Shown here: positions 48,209 through 56,515 of the stretch, piece by piece
How the letters are laid out: the number at the start of each line of letters is the position of its first letter
Numbering within the stretch: the first letter of the stretch is position 1
Source: Candidatus Methylomirabilis lanthanidiphila
GTDB taxonomy: Bacteria > Methylomirabilota > Methylomirabilia > Methylomirabilales > Methylomirabilaceae
DNA length: 64,000 nucleotides
Reading direction: 5' to 3'
NCBI GenBank assembly: GCA_902196205.1
Contig: CABIKM010000026.1
Location: 1-64,000, forward strand
Notes under the pieces: model-generated
The model's database searches: none
What the model was told of the DNA's origin: nothing
The model's input: the letters and a program-made list of their open reading frames with translations, nothing else
Program-made: the position numbers and the translations under genes

Positions 48209-48247
48209 GTGCCCTCCTTCCGGTGCGTTGGCCTGACGACCCCAGCG

Positions 48248-48529
48248 TTATTGACGCTTGCCTGCGACCTTCAACTCGGCCAATTGCCGCATGACGCCTG
48301 CCCGACGCAAAAGCTGGCGTGCACTGTCGGTTGGCTCGGCCCCACGCTGCAGCCAATGCAATGCTCGCTCGGCCTGCACAGAAAGCGCAGGCGGCTCCCC
48401 GTGAGGATCGTAGGTACCCAGGGTCTCCAGTACCTTGCCGCCCCCCGCGACCGGCGCATCTCCCACCACCAGGCGATAGAAGGCGTGCTGTTTTGCCCCC
48501 ATTCGCCGCAACTTAATCTTCACAGCCAT
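48248..48529 (-). CDS. rpsP: 30S ribosomal protein S16
   Basis: A 93-residue S16. The N-terminus VKIKLRRMGAKQHAFYRLVV and the DPHGEP and LGTYDPH segments are diagnostic. It lies between ffh and the KH gene. Confidence 0.97.
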   Translation of the reverse strand: MAVKIKLRRMGAKQHAFYRLVVGDAPVAGGGKVLETLGTYDPHGEPPALSVQAERALHWLQRGAEPTDSARQLLRRAGVMRQLAELKVAGKRQ

Positions 48530-48556
48530 CGTTATCTCCCTCTCACTTGTCTGTCG

Positions 48557-49900
48557 TCACACGCCCATGAAGGATCGAAGGCGCTTTGCCATTCTAGCCT
48601 TTGTTCCACTGCCCCCAGGCATGACATGTTTCATCAGTTTTCGAGCCTGGAGAAACTGCTTCAGCAGACGATTCACGTCCGCCACTGATGTGCCGCTTCC
48701 GACCGCGACCCGTCGGCGTCGGCTCCCGTTGAGGATCTCGGGAACCTCGCGCTCCTTCCGGGTCATCGAGTTAATAATCGCCTCGGCCTGCTTGAAATCC
48801 CGCTCCGCTGAAGAGGTATCGGCCAGGCCCTTATGCCGTGATAACCCCGGGATCATCTCCATCACCTGATCGAGGGGTCCGATATCCTTCAACTGCTGGA
48901 GTTGCAGACGAAAATCTTCCAGCGTAAAGCCCTCGGAGCGAACTTTCTTCACAAGCTCCTGGGCCTGTTGCTGATTCACCCTCGCCTGCGCCTTTTCCAC
49001 GAGGGTCAGAATGTCGCCCATCCCGAGGATCCGGGACGCCAGCCGTTCGGGGTGGAACGGTTCGAGGGCATCCGGCTTCTCGCCGACACCGATGAACTTG
49101 ATCGGCTTCCCCGTCACCGATCTGATCGACAGGGCCGCGCCGCCTCGGGAATCCCCATCCAGCTTGGTGAGGATGAACCCGGTCAGGTCAAGATCCGCAT
49201 TGAACCGGAGGGCGGAGTTAACCGCATCCTGTCCGGTCATGGCGTCGGCGACCATCAGCCGCTCAGTCGGACCGGTGGCCGCGGCAATCGCCACCAGCTC
49301 TTGCATCAGCGGCTCATCGACATGGAGTCGCCCGGAGGTATCCAGAATCACCGGATTCTGCCCGCGCTCTTTTGCCAGCCGCCTGGCCTCCTGGCAGACC
49401 TCCAGCGCAGAACCCGAACCGGCGTATACGGGCACCCCAAGCGCCTGCCCCAGGGTTTGGAGCTGCTCCCTGGCCGCCGGCCTCACCGTATCGGCTGCTA
49501 CCAGCAGCGGCGACCGCCCTTCCGATACGAACCATCGGGCGAGCTTCGCCGACGTAGTCGTCTTGCCGGCTCCATGCAGGCCGACCAGCATGATGGTCGT
49601 CGGGGAATCCGACGCATAGGTCAGCGGAGCGCGCGTCTTGCCCAGCACCTCGACCAGCTCTTCGTAGACGACCTTGACGACCTGCTGGCCTGGGGTTAGA
49701 CTCTCTAAGACGTCACGACCGACAGCCCGTTCACGGACCCGCTCGATGAATCCCTTGACGACCTTAAAATTGACGTCCGCTTCGAGCAACGCAAGCCGCA
49801 CTTCTCGAAGCGCCTCGGTGATGTTCTCCTCACTGAGCCGCCCGTGGCCACGAAGCTTTTTCAGGACCAGACCTAATCGTTCTGTAAGTCCTTCAAACAC
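48557..49900 (-). CDS. ffh: Signal recognition particle protein Ffh
   Basis: A 447-residue SRP GTPase. The N domain (FEGLTERLGLVLKKLRG) leads into the G domain with Walker A GLHGAGKTT, a switch of the DTSGRLHVDEPLM form (usual DTAGR has an alanine), and TKLDGDSRGGAALS. The M domain follows (about 300-447) and is methionine- and lysine-rich. GTG start at 49900 with GGGAG upstream. Directs signal peptides to the inner-membrane translocon together with 4.5S RNA; the RNA gene was not seen in this window. Confidence 0.96.
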   Translation of the reverse strand: MFEGLTERLGLVLKKLRGHGRLSEENITEALREVRLALLEADVNFKVVKGFIERVRERAVGRDVLESLTPGQQVVKVVYEELVEVLGKTRAPLTYASDSPTTIMLVGLHGAGKTTTSAKLARWFVSEGRSPLLVAADTVRPAAREQLQTLGQALGVPVYAGSGSALEVCQEARRLAKERGQNPVILDTSGRLHVDEPLMQELVAIAAATGPTERLMVADAMTGQDAVNSALRFNADLDLTGFILTKLDGDSRGGAALSIRSVTGKPIKFIGVGEKPDALEPFHPERLASRILGMGDILTLVEKAQARVNQQQAQELVKKVRSEGFTLEDFRLQLQQLKDIGPLDQVMEMIPGLSRHKGLADTSSAERDFKQAEAIINSMTRKEREVPEILNGSRRRRVAVGSGTSVADVNRLLKQFLQARKLMKHVMPGGSGTKARMAKRLRSFMGV

Positions 49901-49927
49901 CTTATATGACTCCCTTCGCAGCGCTTA

Positions 49928-49956
49928 AAAATAGCCCTCTTATCACTCCGTGTCAA
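49928..49956 (-). promoter_or_regulatory. Candidate promoter of the ffh-comM operon
   Basis: On the minus strand, TTGACA (49951-49956) and TATTTT (49928-49933) are 17 bp apart and 28 bp before the ffh start. The -35 is perfect. Likely the main promoter of the nine- to ten-gene translation/RNA-processing operon. Confidence 0.7.
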
Positions 49957-49986
49957 GGTTAAAACTGTACCGGCGTATGCGGGCTG

Positions 49987-50502
49987 TCACGGCGTGCGCG
50001 GCAGCCGGATGACAGACGTGCCTGCCAGCATGTCGTGCAGGGCGCGTTTGTGGCGGGTACACGCGATCGCGAGAAAGCCAAGGCCGAAAAGCAGCAGCGA
50101 GAGCATCCAGCCCAGCGAGCGTATCAAGGCCCTGCCGTACGTCATCTCTCGACCGCCACCCCGAATGACCTTCAGGCGGAAGAGCATCTTCCCCGGGGTC
50201 TGCCCGCACGATCCGATAAAGATCGTGAAATAGGCCACCCCGCTGAACAGGACGATGGCGCCGCTGGTATACCCCGCCAGCGCGATCACCTGGTCATTGA
50301 TCTCACCGCCTAACTGACCCCCGACATAAATAACTGTCAACGCGACAAAAGTTAAAGCGGTGGTGACCAGGAAGAGGCAGGCAAGATCGACGTTCCAGGC
50401 CGCCAGTCGAATCCAGAATCCAGCCTTACGGTCCGGCGGCTCTGCCACAATCTGCGCGCTGTCGACCGGTGCGGCAGAATCGCAACACTCAACGCTACCC
50501 AC
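49987..50502 (-). CDS. RDD family membrane protein
   Basis: A 171-residue protein with the RDD signature (KAGFWIRLAAWNVDLACLFL) and several hydrophobic helices, ending in the typical GQTPGKMLFRLKVI and RALHDMLAGT segments. RDD proteins are uncharacterised or act as sodium antiporters in a few cases. The GTG at 50502 follows GGGGGG and overlaps the previous gene stop by 8 bp, so I prefer it over the frame from 50562. Confidence 0.82.
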   Translation of the reverse strand: MGSVECCDSAAPVDSAQIVAEPPDRKAGFWIRLAAWNVDLACLFLVTTALTFVALTVIYVGGQLGGEINDQVIALAGYTSGAIVLFSGVAYFTIFIGSCGQTPGKMLFRLKVIRGGGREMTYGRALIRSLGWMLSLLLFGLGFLAIACTRHKRALHDMLAGTSVIRLPRTP

Positions 50503-50701
50503 TGCCCCCCTGTTTGTTTGCCGCTGCCACCGCGTCCGTAAACTTGAGCCCGCAACTTTCACACCGGCGGAAGAGGGGTACGGGTTTGAGCATCTCGCCG
50601 AAGGGTCCCGAGGTCACGATCGTGTAGATGAGAGAGTGAATGAACGATCTCTTCGGCGGAAACTCCCGTTCCTGGTTACACTTGGGGCAGTGAATAGCCA
50701 T
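50495..50701 (-). CDS. Small zinc-ribbon protein
   Basis: A 68-residue protein with two zinc knuckles: HCPKCNQ near the N-terminus and RRCESCGLKF near the C-terminus. A hydrophobic-rich middle lies between. The ATG at 50701 (MAIHC) is the better start than 50707. It is coupled to the RDD gene by overlap. Confidence 0.7.
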   Translation of the reverse strand: MAIHCPKCNQEREFPPKRSFIHSLIYTIVTSGPFGEMLKPVPLFRRCESCGLKFTDAVAAANKQGGSG

Positions 50702-50776
50702 ATGCAACTCCTTACAATGTACCGGCCAAACGCTTCAGGGGTTCTTCGCGATTTCTACGAACGCCATCCCGGCTCC

Positions 50777-51118
50777 TCAGCTCTTCCCCTCGGAAAACTT
50801 GGCTGCCAGCTTGCGTCCATCGGGTGTATTCGCCGCAATCAGCGTCGCACTTCCGCATGTGGGGCATACTTTCTGCCGAGTAGACTGGCGCCATAGGCTG
50901 TAGAGAAGACCAGGAATTACAAACGCCAACCACAGTACAACTTCGACCGCAAATAAGCCCCTCGTTTTTGTGTGAGGCATGTCGGTCTGAGCGCCGCAGG
51001 TTGTGCAGATCAGAGGTTCCTCGGAGCGCCTCGACGACAACGACAAGATGGCGCGTCCGCCCACCACAAAAATCACCACAAGGGCTAACAATGGGATCAG
51101 CCAACGGAGCGCGTCCAT
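50777..51118 (-). CDS. Membrane protein with two zinc ribbons
   Basis: A 113-residue protein with a hydrophobic N-terminus (WLIPLLALVVIFVVGGRAIL), a CTTCG zinc ribbon (about 38), a second hydrophobic helix (VEVVLWLAFVIPGLLYSLW) and a CPTCG ribbon near residue 85. Function unknown. It is the first gene of a three-gene set with the zinc-ribbon protein and the RDD protein, with a promoter at 51221-51249. ATG at 51118 is preferred over 51136. Confidence 0.7.
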   Translation of the reverse strand: MDALRWLIPLLALVVIFVVGGRAILSLSSRRSEEPLICTTCGAQTDMPHTKTRGLFAVEVVLWLAFVIPGLLYSLWRQSTRQKVCPTCGSATLIAANTPDGRKLAAKFSEGKS

Positions 51119-51220
51119 CAGGGCATTCCTCCTCAACTCCAGTGTCAGGTGCGGTGAGCGTTGACGGTCGTTCGACCGGTTCAGCTATCTCAACTCGTAA
51201 AACCTCCGGGCAACGCGGTG

Positions 51221-51249
51221 ATTCTCTCGCCTTTGCGGAATCTTGTCAA
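51221..51249 (-). promoter_or_regulatory. Candidate promoter of the zinc-ribbon operon
   Basis: On the minus strand TTGACA (51244-51249) is perfect and GAGAAT (51221-51226) lies 17 bp downstream (4 of 6). The palindrome at 51238-51254 overlaps the -35 box. Confidence 0.5.
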
Positions 51250-51254
51250 GATTC
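51238..51254. promoter_or_regulatory. Perfect palindrome over the -35 box (possible operator)
   Basis: GAATCTTGTCAAGATTC is a perfect 7-bp inverted repeat with a 3-bp centre, placed on the candidate -35 element of the minus-strand zinc-ribbon operon. Lack of a T-tract argues against a terminator. It might be bound by a dimeric repressor, possibly zinc- or stress-responsive. Confidence 0.45.
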
Positions 51255-51327
51255 GGTATACCTCGTGTTAACCGGCCACCAACATGGTGCTCCTCAACCT
51301 TTTCTTATTCTTACTATGTCGCGACAA

Positions 51328-52338
51328 TTACTGCATGAGCTGTCTGACGCCGGCACAGATGCGCTCTTTATTGGGAAGCACCTGGTCTTCTAAATGGCGG
51401 GCATACGGAATCGTTGTCTGGGTGCAAACGCGGGCGTACCCACAAGAGACACCGGCCTCCAACACGACCGCCGACAATTCACCTGACAAACCAAAACCTT
51501 TGTAGTCTTCGTCTACCACCAACAGACGCCCGGTCTGCGCGACCGCTTGGCAGACTGCCGCCTTGTCCAGCGGGGTGACGGTCCGCAAGTCCAGCACTCC
51601 TGCTGAAATGCCTTCCGACTCAAGAGCCTGCGCGGCTTCTGTCGCGCGATGCACCCCCACTCCCACGCTCACGATGGTGACATCACCTCCTGTCCGGCGG
51701 AGTACGGCCTTCCCGATGGGAAGGGGTTCCCACCTTTGCGGCACCGATCCTCTTGCGCCCTCTGCTGGAACATCATACTGAACCGTACGTCGCGCGCCTG
51801 AGCCAAGGAACTCCAGCCAGGTTTCTGATAGGAGCTTATGTTCAAGGAAGATCACCGGCCCATCATGCTGGAGCGCAGCCAGCATCAGGCCGCCCGCATC
51901 GGCCGGTGTGGATGGAACCAGCACGGTCAGCCCTGGAATGTGCGCCAGCCAACCCCACAAAGACTGTTCATGCTGTCCACTGTCGCCGTAACCGCCGCCA
52001 CACGGTGCACGCACCACAATGGGCACAGTCCATTTGCCGCCTGAAAACGCTTCGACTTTGGCGGCATGGTTGAGCAGGACATCCATGCACACCCCGAGAA
52101 AATCCACCATATAGACTTCCACGACTGGGCGTAAACCGGCCATTGCGGCGGACACGCCGGCTCCCAGAAAGGCGCTTTCGCTGATGGGGGTACCACGAAC
52201 GCGTTTGGGCCCAAATCGCACCAACAGGTTACGTCGCAGCAACGGGGTATCTTCACCAAAAAGAATGATACGCGAGTCGTCTGCCATGGCTTGGGCAAGT
52301 GCATCGTCAATGGCTTGTGTGAAAAACATGGTTCTCAT
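51328..52338 (-). CDS. 2-oxoacid dehydrogenase E1 component, beta subunit
   Basis: A 336-residue E1-beta protein (pyruvate, acetoin or branched-chain 2-oxoacid dehydrogenase). Features: DDSRIILFGEDTPLLRRNLL with the conserved E-D, RGTPISESAFLGAGVSAAMAG, and GGYGDSGQHEQSLWGWLAHI; the transketolase C-terminal domain ends GEDY-like DEDYKGFGLSGE. It overlaps the alpha gene by 4 bp (ATGA). No E2 or E3 gene is adjacent, so the substrate is not clear. Confidence 0.87.
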   Translation of the reverse strand: MRTMFFTQAIDDALAQAMADDSRIILFGEDTPLLRRNLLVRFGPKRVRGTPISESAFLGAGVSAAMAGLRPVVEVYMVDFLGVCMDVLLNHAAKVEAFSGGKWTVPIVVRAPCGGGYGDSGQHEQSLWGWLAHIPGLTVLVPSTPADAGGLMLAALQHDGPVIFLEHKLLSETWLEFLGSGARRTVQYDVPAEGARGSVPQRWEPLPIGKAVLRRTGGDVTIVSVGVGVHRATEAAQALESEGISAGVLDLRTVTPLDKAAVCQAVAQTGRLLVVDEDYKGFGLSGELSAVVLEAGVSCGYARVCTQTTIPYARHLEDQVLPNKERICAGVRQLMQ

Positions 52339-53363
52339 GATGGCGCCTGCGCCAGGGCAGATGCAAGCACATGGCTGACCTCTTTCTCAACCTGGTTCTC
52401 CAGCTCTTGCAAGCGCATCGAGTCCGACTGCAAGGTTGTGCGCGTACGGCGGACCGGGTCATGCACCGAATCTTGGCGTGGATCGCGCAACGTCGAGAGC
52501 ACCGCCGTACACACGGCTTGCAGTCCTGCCAGGCGCTCGCGCCACGCAGCCCCGGCGGGCCGCAAGAGTGATTGTGTGAGCGGGACGGCGATGACAGGTA
52601 TTTCTCTCAGCGGATCGCGCATGATCCGTAACAAGTGAAAGCCCAAAAAGTGGCCTTCAAGGTGGACACATCGGGCGTGCAGGAAGGTCGGCCCCTGACC
52701 GGAACGAGCGCGTTCAATCGCCGAATGGGCAGCCTCCCACACGTCCGCTATATCGCCGCCGTCCACGTTAACAGCGGGGATGCCCAGCCCGCGCGCTCGT
52801 TCGTTCACATTTCCACCGGTCACCCTGTCGGATTGAGTAGTGATGGCCCAACCGTCGTCCTTACAAACGAACAACACCGGCAAGTTCCACGCCGATGCCA
52901 GGTTCATCGATTCCATCAACATACCTTGGTTCATCGCCCCTTCACCAAAAAAGGCCACAGCGATCGCGCCCGGGCGCACGTATTGCGCCGAGAGCGCAAA
53001 GCCGGCGGCGGTTGGTCCTGCTGCGCCGACAATCCCCGAAGATACGGCGAGGTGCTCTCTCGAAAACAGGTGCATATGCCCGCCCGTACCGCCGCATAAC
53101 CCGTCCGAGTAGCCGAGCAGTTCGCGCAGGATCGCGACAGGGTCTATGCCGCGCATGAGCAGTGCCGCAGTGCCGCGATGATCCAACGCCATGGCGTCGC
53201 CTTCATGTAATTGGGTCACGACGCCCGCGATGATGGCTTCTTCGCCCGTTCCAAGGTGCATTTCGCCCGAGATCAGGCCATCATGCCAGAGTTTCGCAAT
53301 GGCTTCTTCGAGCAAACGACTTTTCAGCATGAGGCGATACAGGGACCACAATTCGGGTGGCAT
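52335..53363 (-). CDS. 2-oxoacid dehydrogenase E1 component, alpha subunit
   Basis: A 342-residue TPP-dependent E1-alpha. The HMHL motif (GGTGGHMHLF) binds TPP together with AVAFFGEGAMNQGMLMESMN (GDG/GEG..N motif), and KDDGWAITTQSDRVTGG is typical. The C-terminal 60 residues are extra compared with the minimum. It is the first gene of the pair; a weak TTGAAC..CATAAG lies upstream. Confidence 0.88.
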   Translation of the reverse strand: MPPELWSLYRLMLKSRLLEEAIAKLWHDGLISGEMHLGTGEEAIIAGVVTQLHEGDAMALDHRGTAALLMRGIDPVAILRELLGYSDGLCGGTGGHMHLFSREHLAVSSGIVGAAGPTAAGFALSAQYVRPGAIAVAFFGEGAMNQGMLMESMNLASAWNLPVLFVCKDDGWAITTQSDRVTGGNVNERARGLGIPAVNVDGGDIADVWEAAHSAIERARSGQGPTFLHARCVHLEGHFLGFHLLRIMRDPLREIPVIAVPLTQSLLRPAGAAWRERLAGLQAVCTAVLSTLRDPRQDSVHDPVRRTRTTLQSDSMRLQELENQVEKEVSHVLASALAQAPS

Positions 53364-53467
53364 AATGACCTTCTCTTCTACTTATGCATCCCGGTAAAGT
53401 GACGTTCAAAAGAAATACGTGAGCTTGCCCCTTGACTCGGCCCTGGCGAGCTCCGCGCGCAGTGCGC

Positions 53468-54811
53468 TCAGTGTGCAGGAACTTCGTCGGCGCGCCTTGC
53501 CCTGATCGCCTGAGCGCGGGTTTCCAGCCTTTCCGCTTCCATCGCCCGGTTTGTCTTCCGCAACAGGGCCGCGTATCGCTCCAGGGTCGCCGCCACCTCC
53601 GGGTGCTTCGGACCAAGGGTCTTTTCCTGAATCCCCAGCGCCCGTTGAAAGAGCGGCTCGGCCCGCGCGTATCGACCATCGCTGAGATACAGCCCCGCCA
53701 GGCCGTTGAGCCCTTTGGCCAGGTCCGGATGCGTCGGCCCCAAGACCTTGTCCCAGACTGCCAACGCTCGCGTGTAGAGCGATTCGGCCTCGGTAGGCTT
53801 ACCTTGATCCCGGTACAGAGTAGCCAGGTCGTTGAGACCCTTAGCCACACCCGGATGGTCAGGTCCGAGCGTCTTCTCGTAGATGGCCAGCGCCCGCTTG
53901 AGGAGCGGCTCAGCCTCGGCGTACCTGCGTTGCAGGTAGTAGAGCACCCCCAGCTCATTGCGGATCGTACCCACATCCTGGTGGTCCGTGCCAAAGGCCT
54001 TCTCCTGAATCGCGAGCGCCCGCTTGAGGAGAGGCTCGGCGTGCGCATACTCCGTGCGCACGCGGTAGAGCGAGGCCAGGTTCGTAAGGCTTGTGGCTGT
54101 GCCCGGATGGTCAGGTCCGAGCGTCTTCTCGTGGATGGCCAGCGCCCGCTTGAGGAGTGGCTCGGCGTTGGCAAACCTTCCTTTGGCACGATGCAGCAGC
54201 GCCAGGTTGTTCAGGGTCCGAGCGGTTTCCGGATTCTCCGGTCCCAGCGTCTTCTCGTAGATGGCGAGGGCTCGCCTAAGCAGCGGCTCAGCCTCGGAGT
54301 ATTTGCCCTTCCGGTACAAGAGCACTCCAAGATCGTTGAGACTCCTGGCCGTATCCGAATTGTCCTGGCCCAGGGTCTTCTGTCGGGTCGCCAAGGCCTT
54401 TCTGAAAAGGGGCTCGGCCTCCGCGTATCGCGCCTGGGCGTTGTAGACCTCCGCCAGGCTATTGAGCGTCCGAACTACCTCCCGGTGGTTTGCGCCCAGG
54501 GTCTTATCACGAATAGCGAGAACCCGCTTCAGCAGCGTCTCCGCCTCGGCGTACCGCCCCTGGATTTCGTAAAGCACCCCCAGGTTGTGGAGCGTACCGA
54601 CCAGACGAGGGTCTTCAGATCCGAATCGCTCCGCCTCCTTGAGGGCCGCCGTAAGATGCGTCCCTGCCTCGGTATAGTGGCCTTGCTGAAAGGCCCGGAC
54701 CGCCGCGGAGGTATAGGTGCCCCAGTCGGTCTCTTGAGCGCTGACCTGGGCAGCGGTCCACAGTAGTGCGCTCAATCCTGCTATCGGCCACCACCGAGTC
54801 TGACTTCGCAT
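53468..54811 (-). CDS. Secreted TPR protein with ten 42-residue repeats
   Basis: A 447-residue protein. A signal peptide (WWPIAGLSALLWTAAQVSA, about 7-25) is followed by ten TPR units of 42 residues, kinesin-light-chain type, with the core [L]xNLGxLYxxxGRYAEAEPLLK, RALAIYEKTLGPDHP. Protein-protein scaffold in the periplasm or outer envelope. The DNA repeats nearly exactly: 53858-53906 and 54110-54158 are almost identical. Function cannot be assigned. Confidence 0.85.
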   Translation of the reverse strand: MRSQTRWWPIAGLSALLWTAAQVSAQETDWGTYTSAAVRAFQQGHYTEAGTHLTAALKEAERFGSEDPRLVGTLHNLGVLYEIQGRYAEAETLLKRVLAIRDKTLGANHREVVRTLNSLAEVYNAQARYAEAEPLFRKALATRQKTLGQDNSDTARSLNDLGVLLYRKGKYSEAEPLLRRALAIYEKTLGPENPETARTLNNLALLHRAKGRFANAEPLLKRALAIHEKTLGPDHPGTATSLTNLASLYRVRTEYAHAEPLLKRALAIQEKAFGTDHQDVGTIRNELGVLYYLQRRYAEAEPLLKRALAIYEKTLGPDHPGVAKGLNDLATLYRDQGKPTEAESLYTRALAVWDKVLGPTHPDLAKGLNGLAGLYLSDGRYARAEPLFQRALGIQEKTLGPKHPEVAATLERYAALLRKTNRAMEAERLETRAQAIRARRADEVPAH

Positions 54812-54889
54812 CTCGACCTCCTGGGTTCAAGACCAATGGACGCCGGAAGATACAGGCGGCGCCTTCATTGGCTGGTCAACCAGGAGTCA

Positions 54890-55102
54890 CTATAGAAGTG
54901 CTTTGAACTGCTCGATCGTCAGGCCGGCATCCACCACGAGCCCGCCCATGGTGTAGGCGTTTACCGGATTGTGACGCGGGATGGTGATGAGGCGGATACC
55001 ATCGGACATCACAATGTGCTTGCCTTCACGAATGATCCGAAAGCCCGCCTTCTCAAAGGCGCGAACCGCGTGGAGATGACCGATGCCCGGCAGCTTCGGC
55101 AC
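54890..55102 (-). CDS. hicA: HicA-like toxin
   Basis: A 70-residue HicA/YcfA-like protein: LHAVRAFEKAGFRIIREGKH and VMSDGIRLITIPRHNPVNAY. The catalytic histidine is in REGKHIVM, replacing the usual GSH. It is the second gene of an antitoxin-toxin pair (HicB first, 2-bp gap). Confidence 0.75.
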   Translation of the reverse strand: MPKLPGIGHLHAVRAFEKAGFRIIREGKHIVMSDGIRLITIPRHNPVNAYTMGGLVVDAGLTIEQFKALL

Positions 55103-55104
55103 GG

Positions 55105-55302
55105 CTAGACGAGCACCTCGACTTCGCGAGTCTCCTGGTCCTTCATCACCGCGTTACGGGCTTCCAAATACTCCCGAATGGCCTCGCGGATATTGGCAAG
55201 GGCCTCTTCCTCTGTTTTCCCCTGCGACCAGCACCCCGGTAAGCCGGGGCACGAGACGCTAAAACCCTCTTCAGACTCCCGGAGAACAACCTTGTACTTC
55301 AT
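55105..55302 (-). CDS. hicB: HicB-type antitoxin
   Basis: A 65-residue HicB fold: VVLRESEEGFSVSCPGLPGC, followed by WSQGKTEEEALANIREAIRE. It lies just upstream of the HicA-like toxin. Short form without a C-terminal DNA-binding domain. Confidence 0.8.
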   Translation of the reverse strand: MKYKVVLRESEEGFSVSCPGLPGCWSQGKTEEEALANIREAIREYLEARNAVMKDQETREVEVLV

Positions 55303-55467
55303 ACTCCTCCCACCTTTCTATCGTCACGCAGGCCTACCTCTGTACGACGGCCCATTGCTCGGAAACTTTACCCGGCCCAGTTCTGCCGATGGCCTGTCGT
55401 CGCCCTACTATGTCGTTCAGCCGCAATTTGAAACGCAAGCGGACGACAGCCACGCGCCGAAGCTCCG

Positions 55468-55707
55468 TCAGGCAACGTTGAGCATCTTATTGGCGTAGTC
55501 TCTCCCACTGGTGGCAGGGGGCAGCGGTTTGCCGTCCTTCCTGTACAGCGCTATCGTTTCGTCCACAATCTCGCATAACTCCGCGAACACCGCTTGCTCA
55601 TCGTTTCCGTGGCAGCCTCCATACAACAGCCCCGGACAACTCCCGACAAAGCACTGATCTTCATCCGACCATTCGACAATTTTGACGTACCGGGCGCTCT
55701 CTTTCAT
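55468..55707 (-). CDS. HicB-like protein without an adjacent intact toxin
   Basis: A 79-residue HicB-like protein: YVKIVEWSDEDQCFVGSCPG has the beta-hairpin and SCPG motif, and LYGGCHGNDEQAVFAELCEI extends it. No HicA partner is seen next to it; the frame at 55704-55910 overlaps by 4 bp but does not look like HicA. Confidence 0.65.
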   Translation of the reverse strand: MKESARYVKIVEWSDEDQCFVGSCPGLLYGGCHGNDEQAVFAELCEIVDETIALYRKDGKPLPPATSGRDYANKMLNVA

Positions 55708-55910
55708 CGTTGAGACTCCTCAATGGCCGCCAGAACGTCCTCATTGAGGACAACTGCGGACGGCGTAGCAGCCCAAAGCGGTATTGAAACGGCCGGTCTA
55801 ACCTCAAGCGAGTGTGCCTCGGCGCTGTCCGTTATGCCACCTGGTAAATCGCCGGTCGAAAGGACGGCTTGGGGATCGGCTTTTTTGCTGCTCGTGCCGC
55901 TTTGAGCCAA
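55704..55910 (-). pseudogene. Doubtful ORF, perhaps a degraded toxin partner
   Basis: A 68-codon frame with a TTG start, Ser/Ala-rich N-terminus and a better C-terminus (PSAVVLNEDVLAAIEESQR). It overlaps the next HicB by 79 bp on the same strand, so the N-terminal half is probably not real. It might be a decayed partner between two HicB genes. Confidence 0.25.
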
Positions 55911-56050
55911 GCCGCTTTCGCCTTCAGGACTTCCGTCAGCGCTTCGCTCGGGGTGTCACCGAACGCAGAGCAGAACTTCAAGTCGGGGATATCAGCGATG
56001 TAGCCGCCGTCTTCATCGCTGTAGAAGATGTTGATGTGGTAATCCTTCAT
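55832..56050 (-). CDS. HicB-like protein, second orphan
   Basis: A 72-residue HicB-like protein (HINIFYSDEDGGYIADIPDL and FCSAFGDTPSEALTEVLKAK), close in design to the 34685 protein. The LPGC motif is replaced by LKFC. No HicA is adjacent. Confidence 0.65.
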   Translation of the reverse strand: MKDYHINIFYSDEDGGYIADIPDLKFCSAFGDTPSEALTEVLKAKAAWLKAARAAKKPIPKPSFRPAIYQVA

Positions 56051-56116
56051 CCGTGTTCACCCAACGTCAAATTATACCTCTGAACGGGGCGTTGAGCGAC
56101 GCTAAAGACGTATGGG

Positions 56117-56515
56117 TCAGATGAACACGGCGGGTGACACCTGAAATCGCTTGGCCAAAAGACGAATCTGGCGAATATTTAATGCTCGCTTGCCGTTCAG
56201 GATTTCAGACACCACGCCCTGAGAGCCGATCTCCGACAAGTCCGATTGGTTCAAACCATGCTCTTCCATGAAAAACCGAAGCACGTCGGCTCCAGTACAT
56301 TCAGGCATGGGATGATGTGTTTCCTCGTACACGTGGATCAGCGTACCTAGCGTGTCTAGCAGGCCGTACAGGGGATGGCGTTCGTTGTCACCGATTTCAT
56401 CCAACAGCTCATTGAGCCGCTTAATCGCGGAGTCGTATTCGCGCTCATTGCGAATGGTGAGGATAGGGTGGATATTGGCCCAATGACCTTGGATGTCTTT
56501 TGTGAGCGTGCTCAT
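56117..56515 (-). CDS. higA: HigA-type antitoxin with HTH domain
   Basis: A 132-residue protein. N-terminal region IRNEREYDSAIKRLNELLDE and LLDTLGTLIHVYEETHHPMP match the HigA long-form; the C-terminal XRE-type HTH is FFMEEHGLNQSDLSEIGSQG and VVSEILNGKRALNIRQIRLL. It should neutralise the HigB toxin and repress the operon. It overlaps the toxin by 4 bp (ATGA); the toxin is upstream, as is usual for HigBA. Confidence 0.87.
   Translation of the reverse strand: MSTLTKDIQGHWANIHPILTIRNEREYDSAIKRLNELLDEIGDNERHPLYGLLDTLGTLIHVYEETHHPMPECTGADVLRFFMEEHGLNQSDLSEIGSQGVVSEILNGKRALNIRQIRLLAKRFQVSPAVFI

Noticed and set aside
53432-54766. 444-codon open frame antisense to the TPR gene
   Set aside because: It is the mirror of the highly repetitive TPR coding sequence; its repetitive Arg/Leu composition follows from the repeats and no start signal is present.
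53468-54811. Regularly spaced 126-bp repeats considered as a CRISPR-like array
   Set aside because: The repeats are coding (42-residue TPR units) and there are no unique spacers between short conserved repeats.
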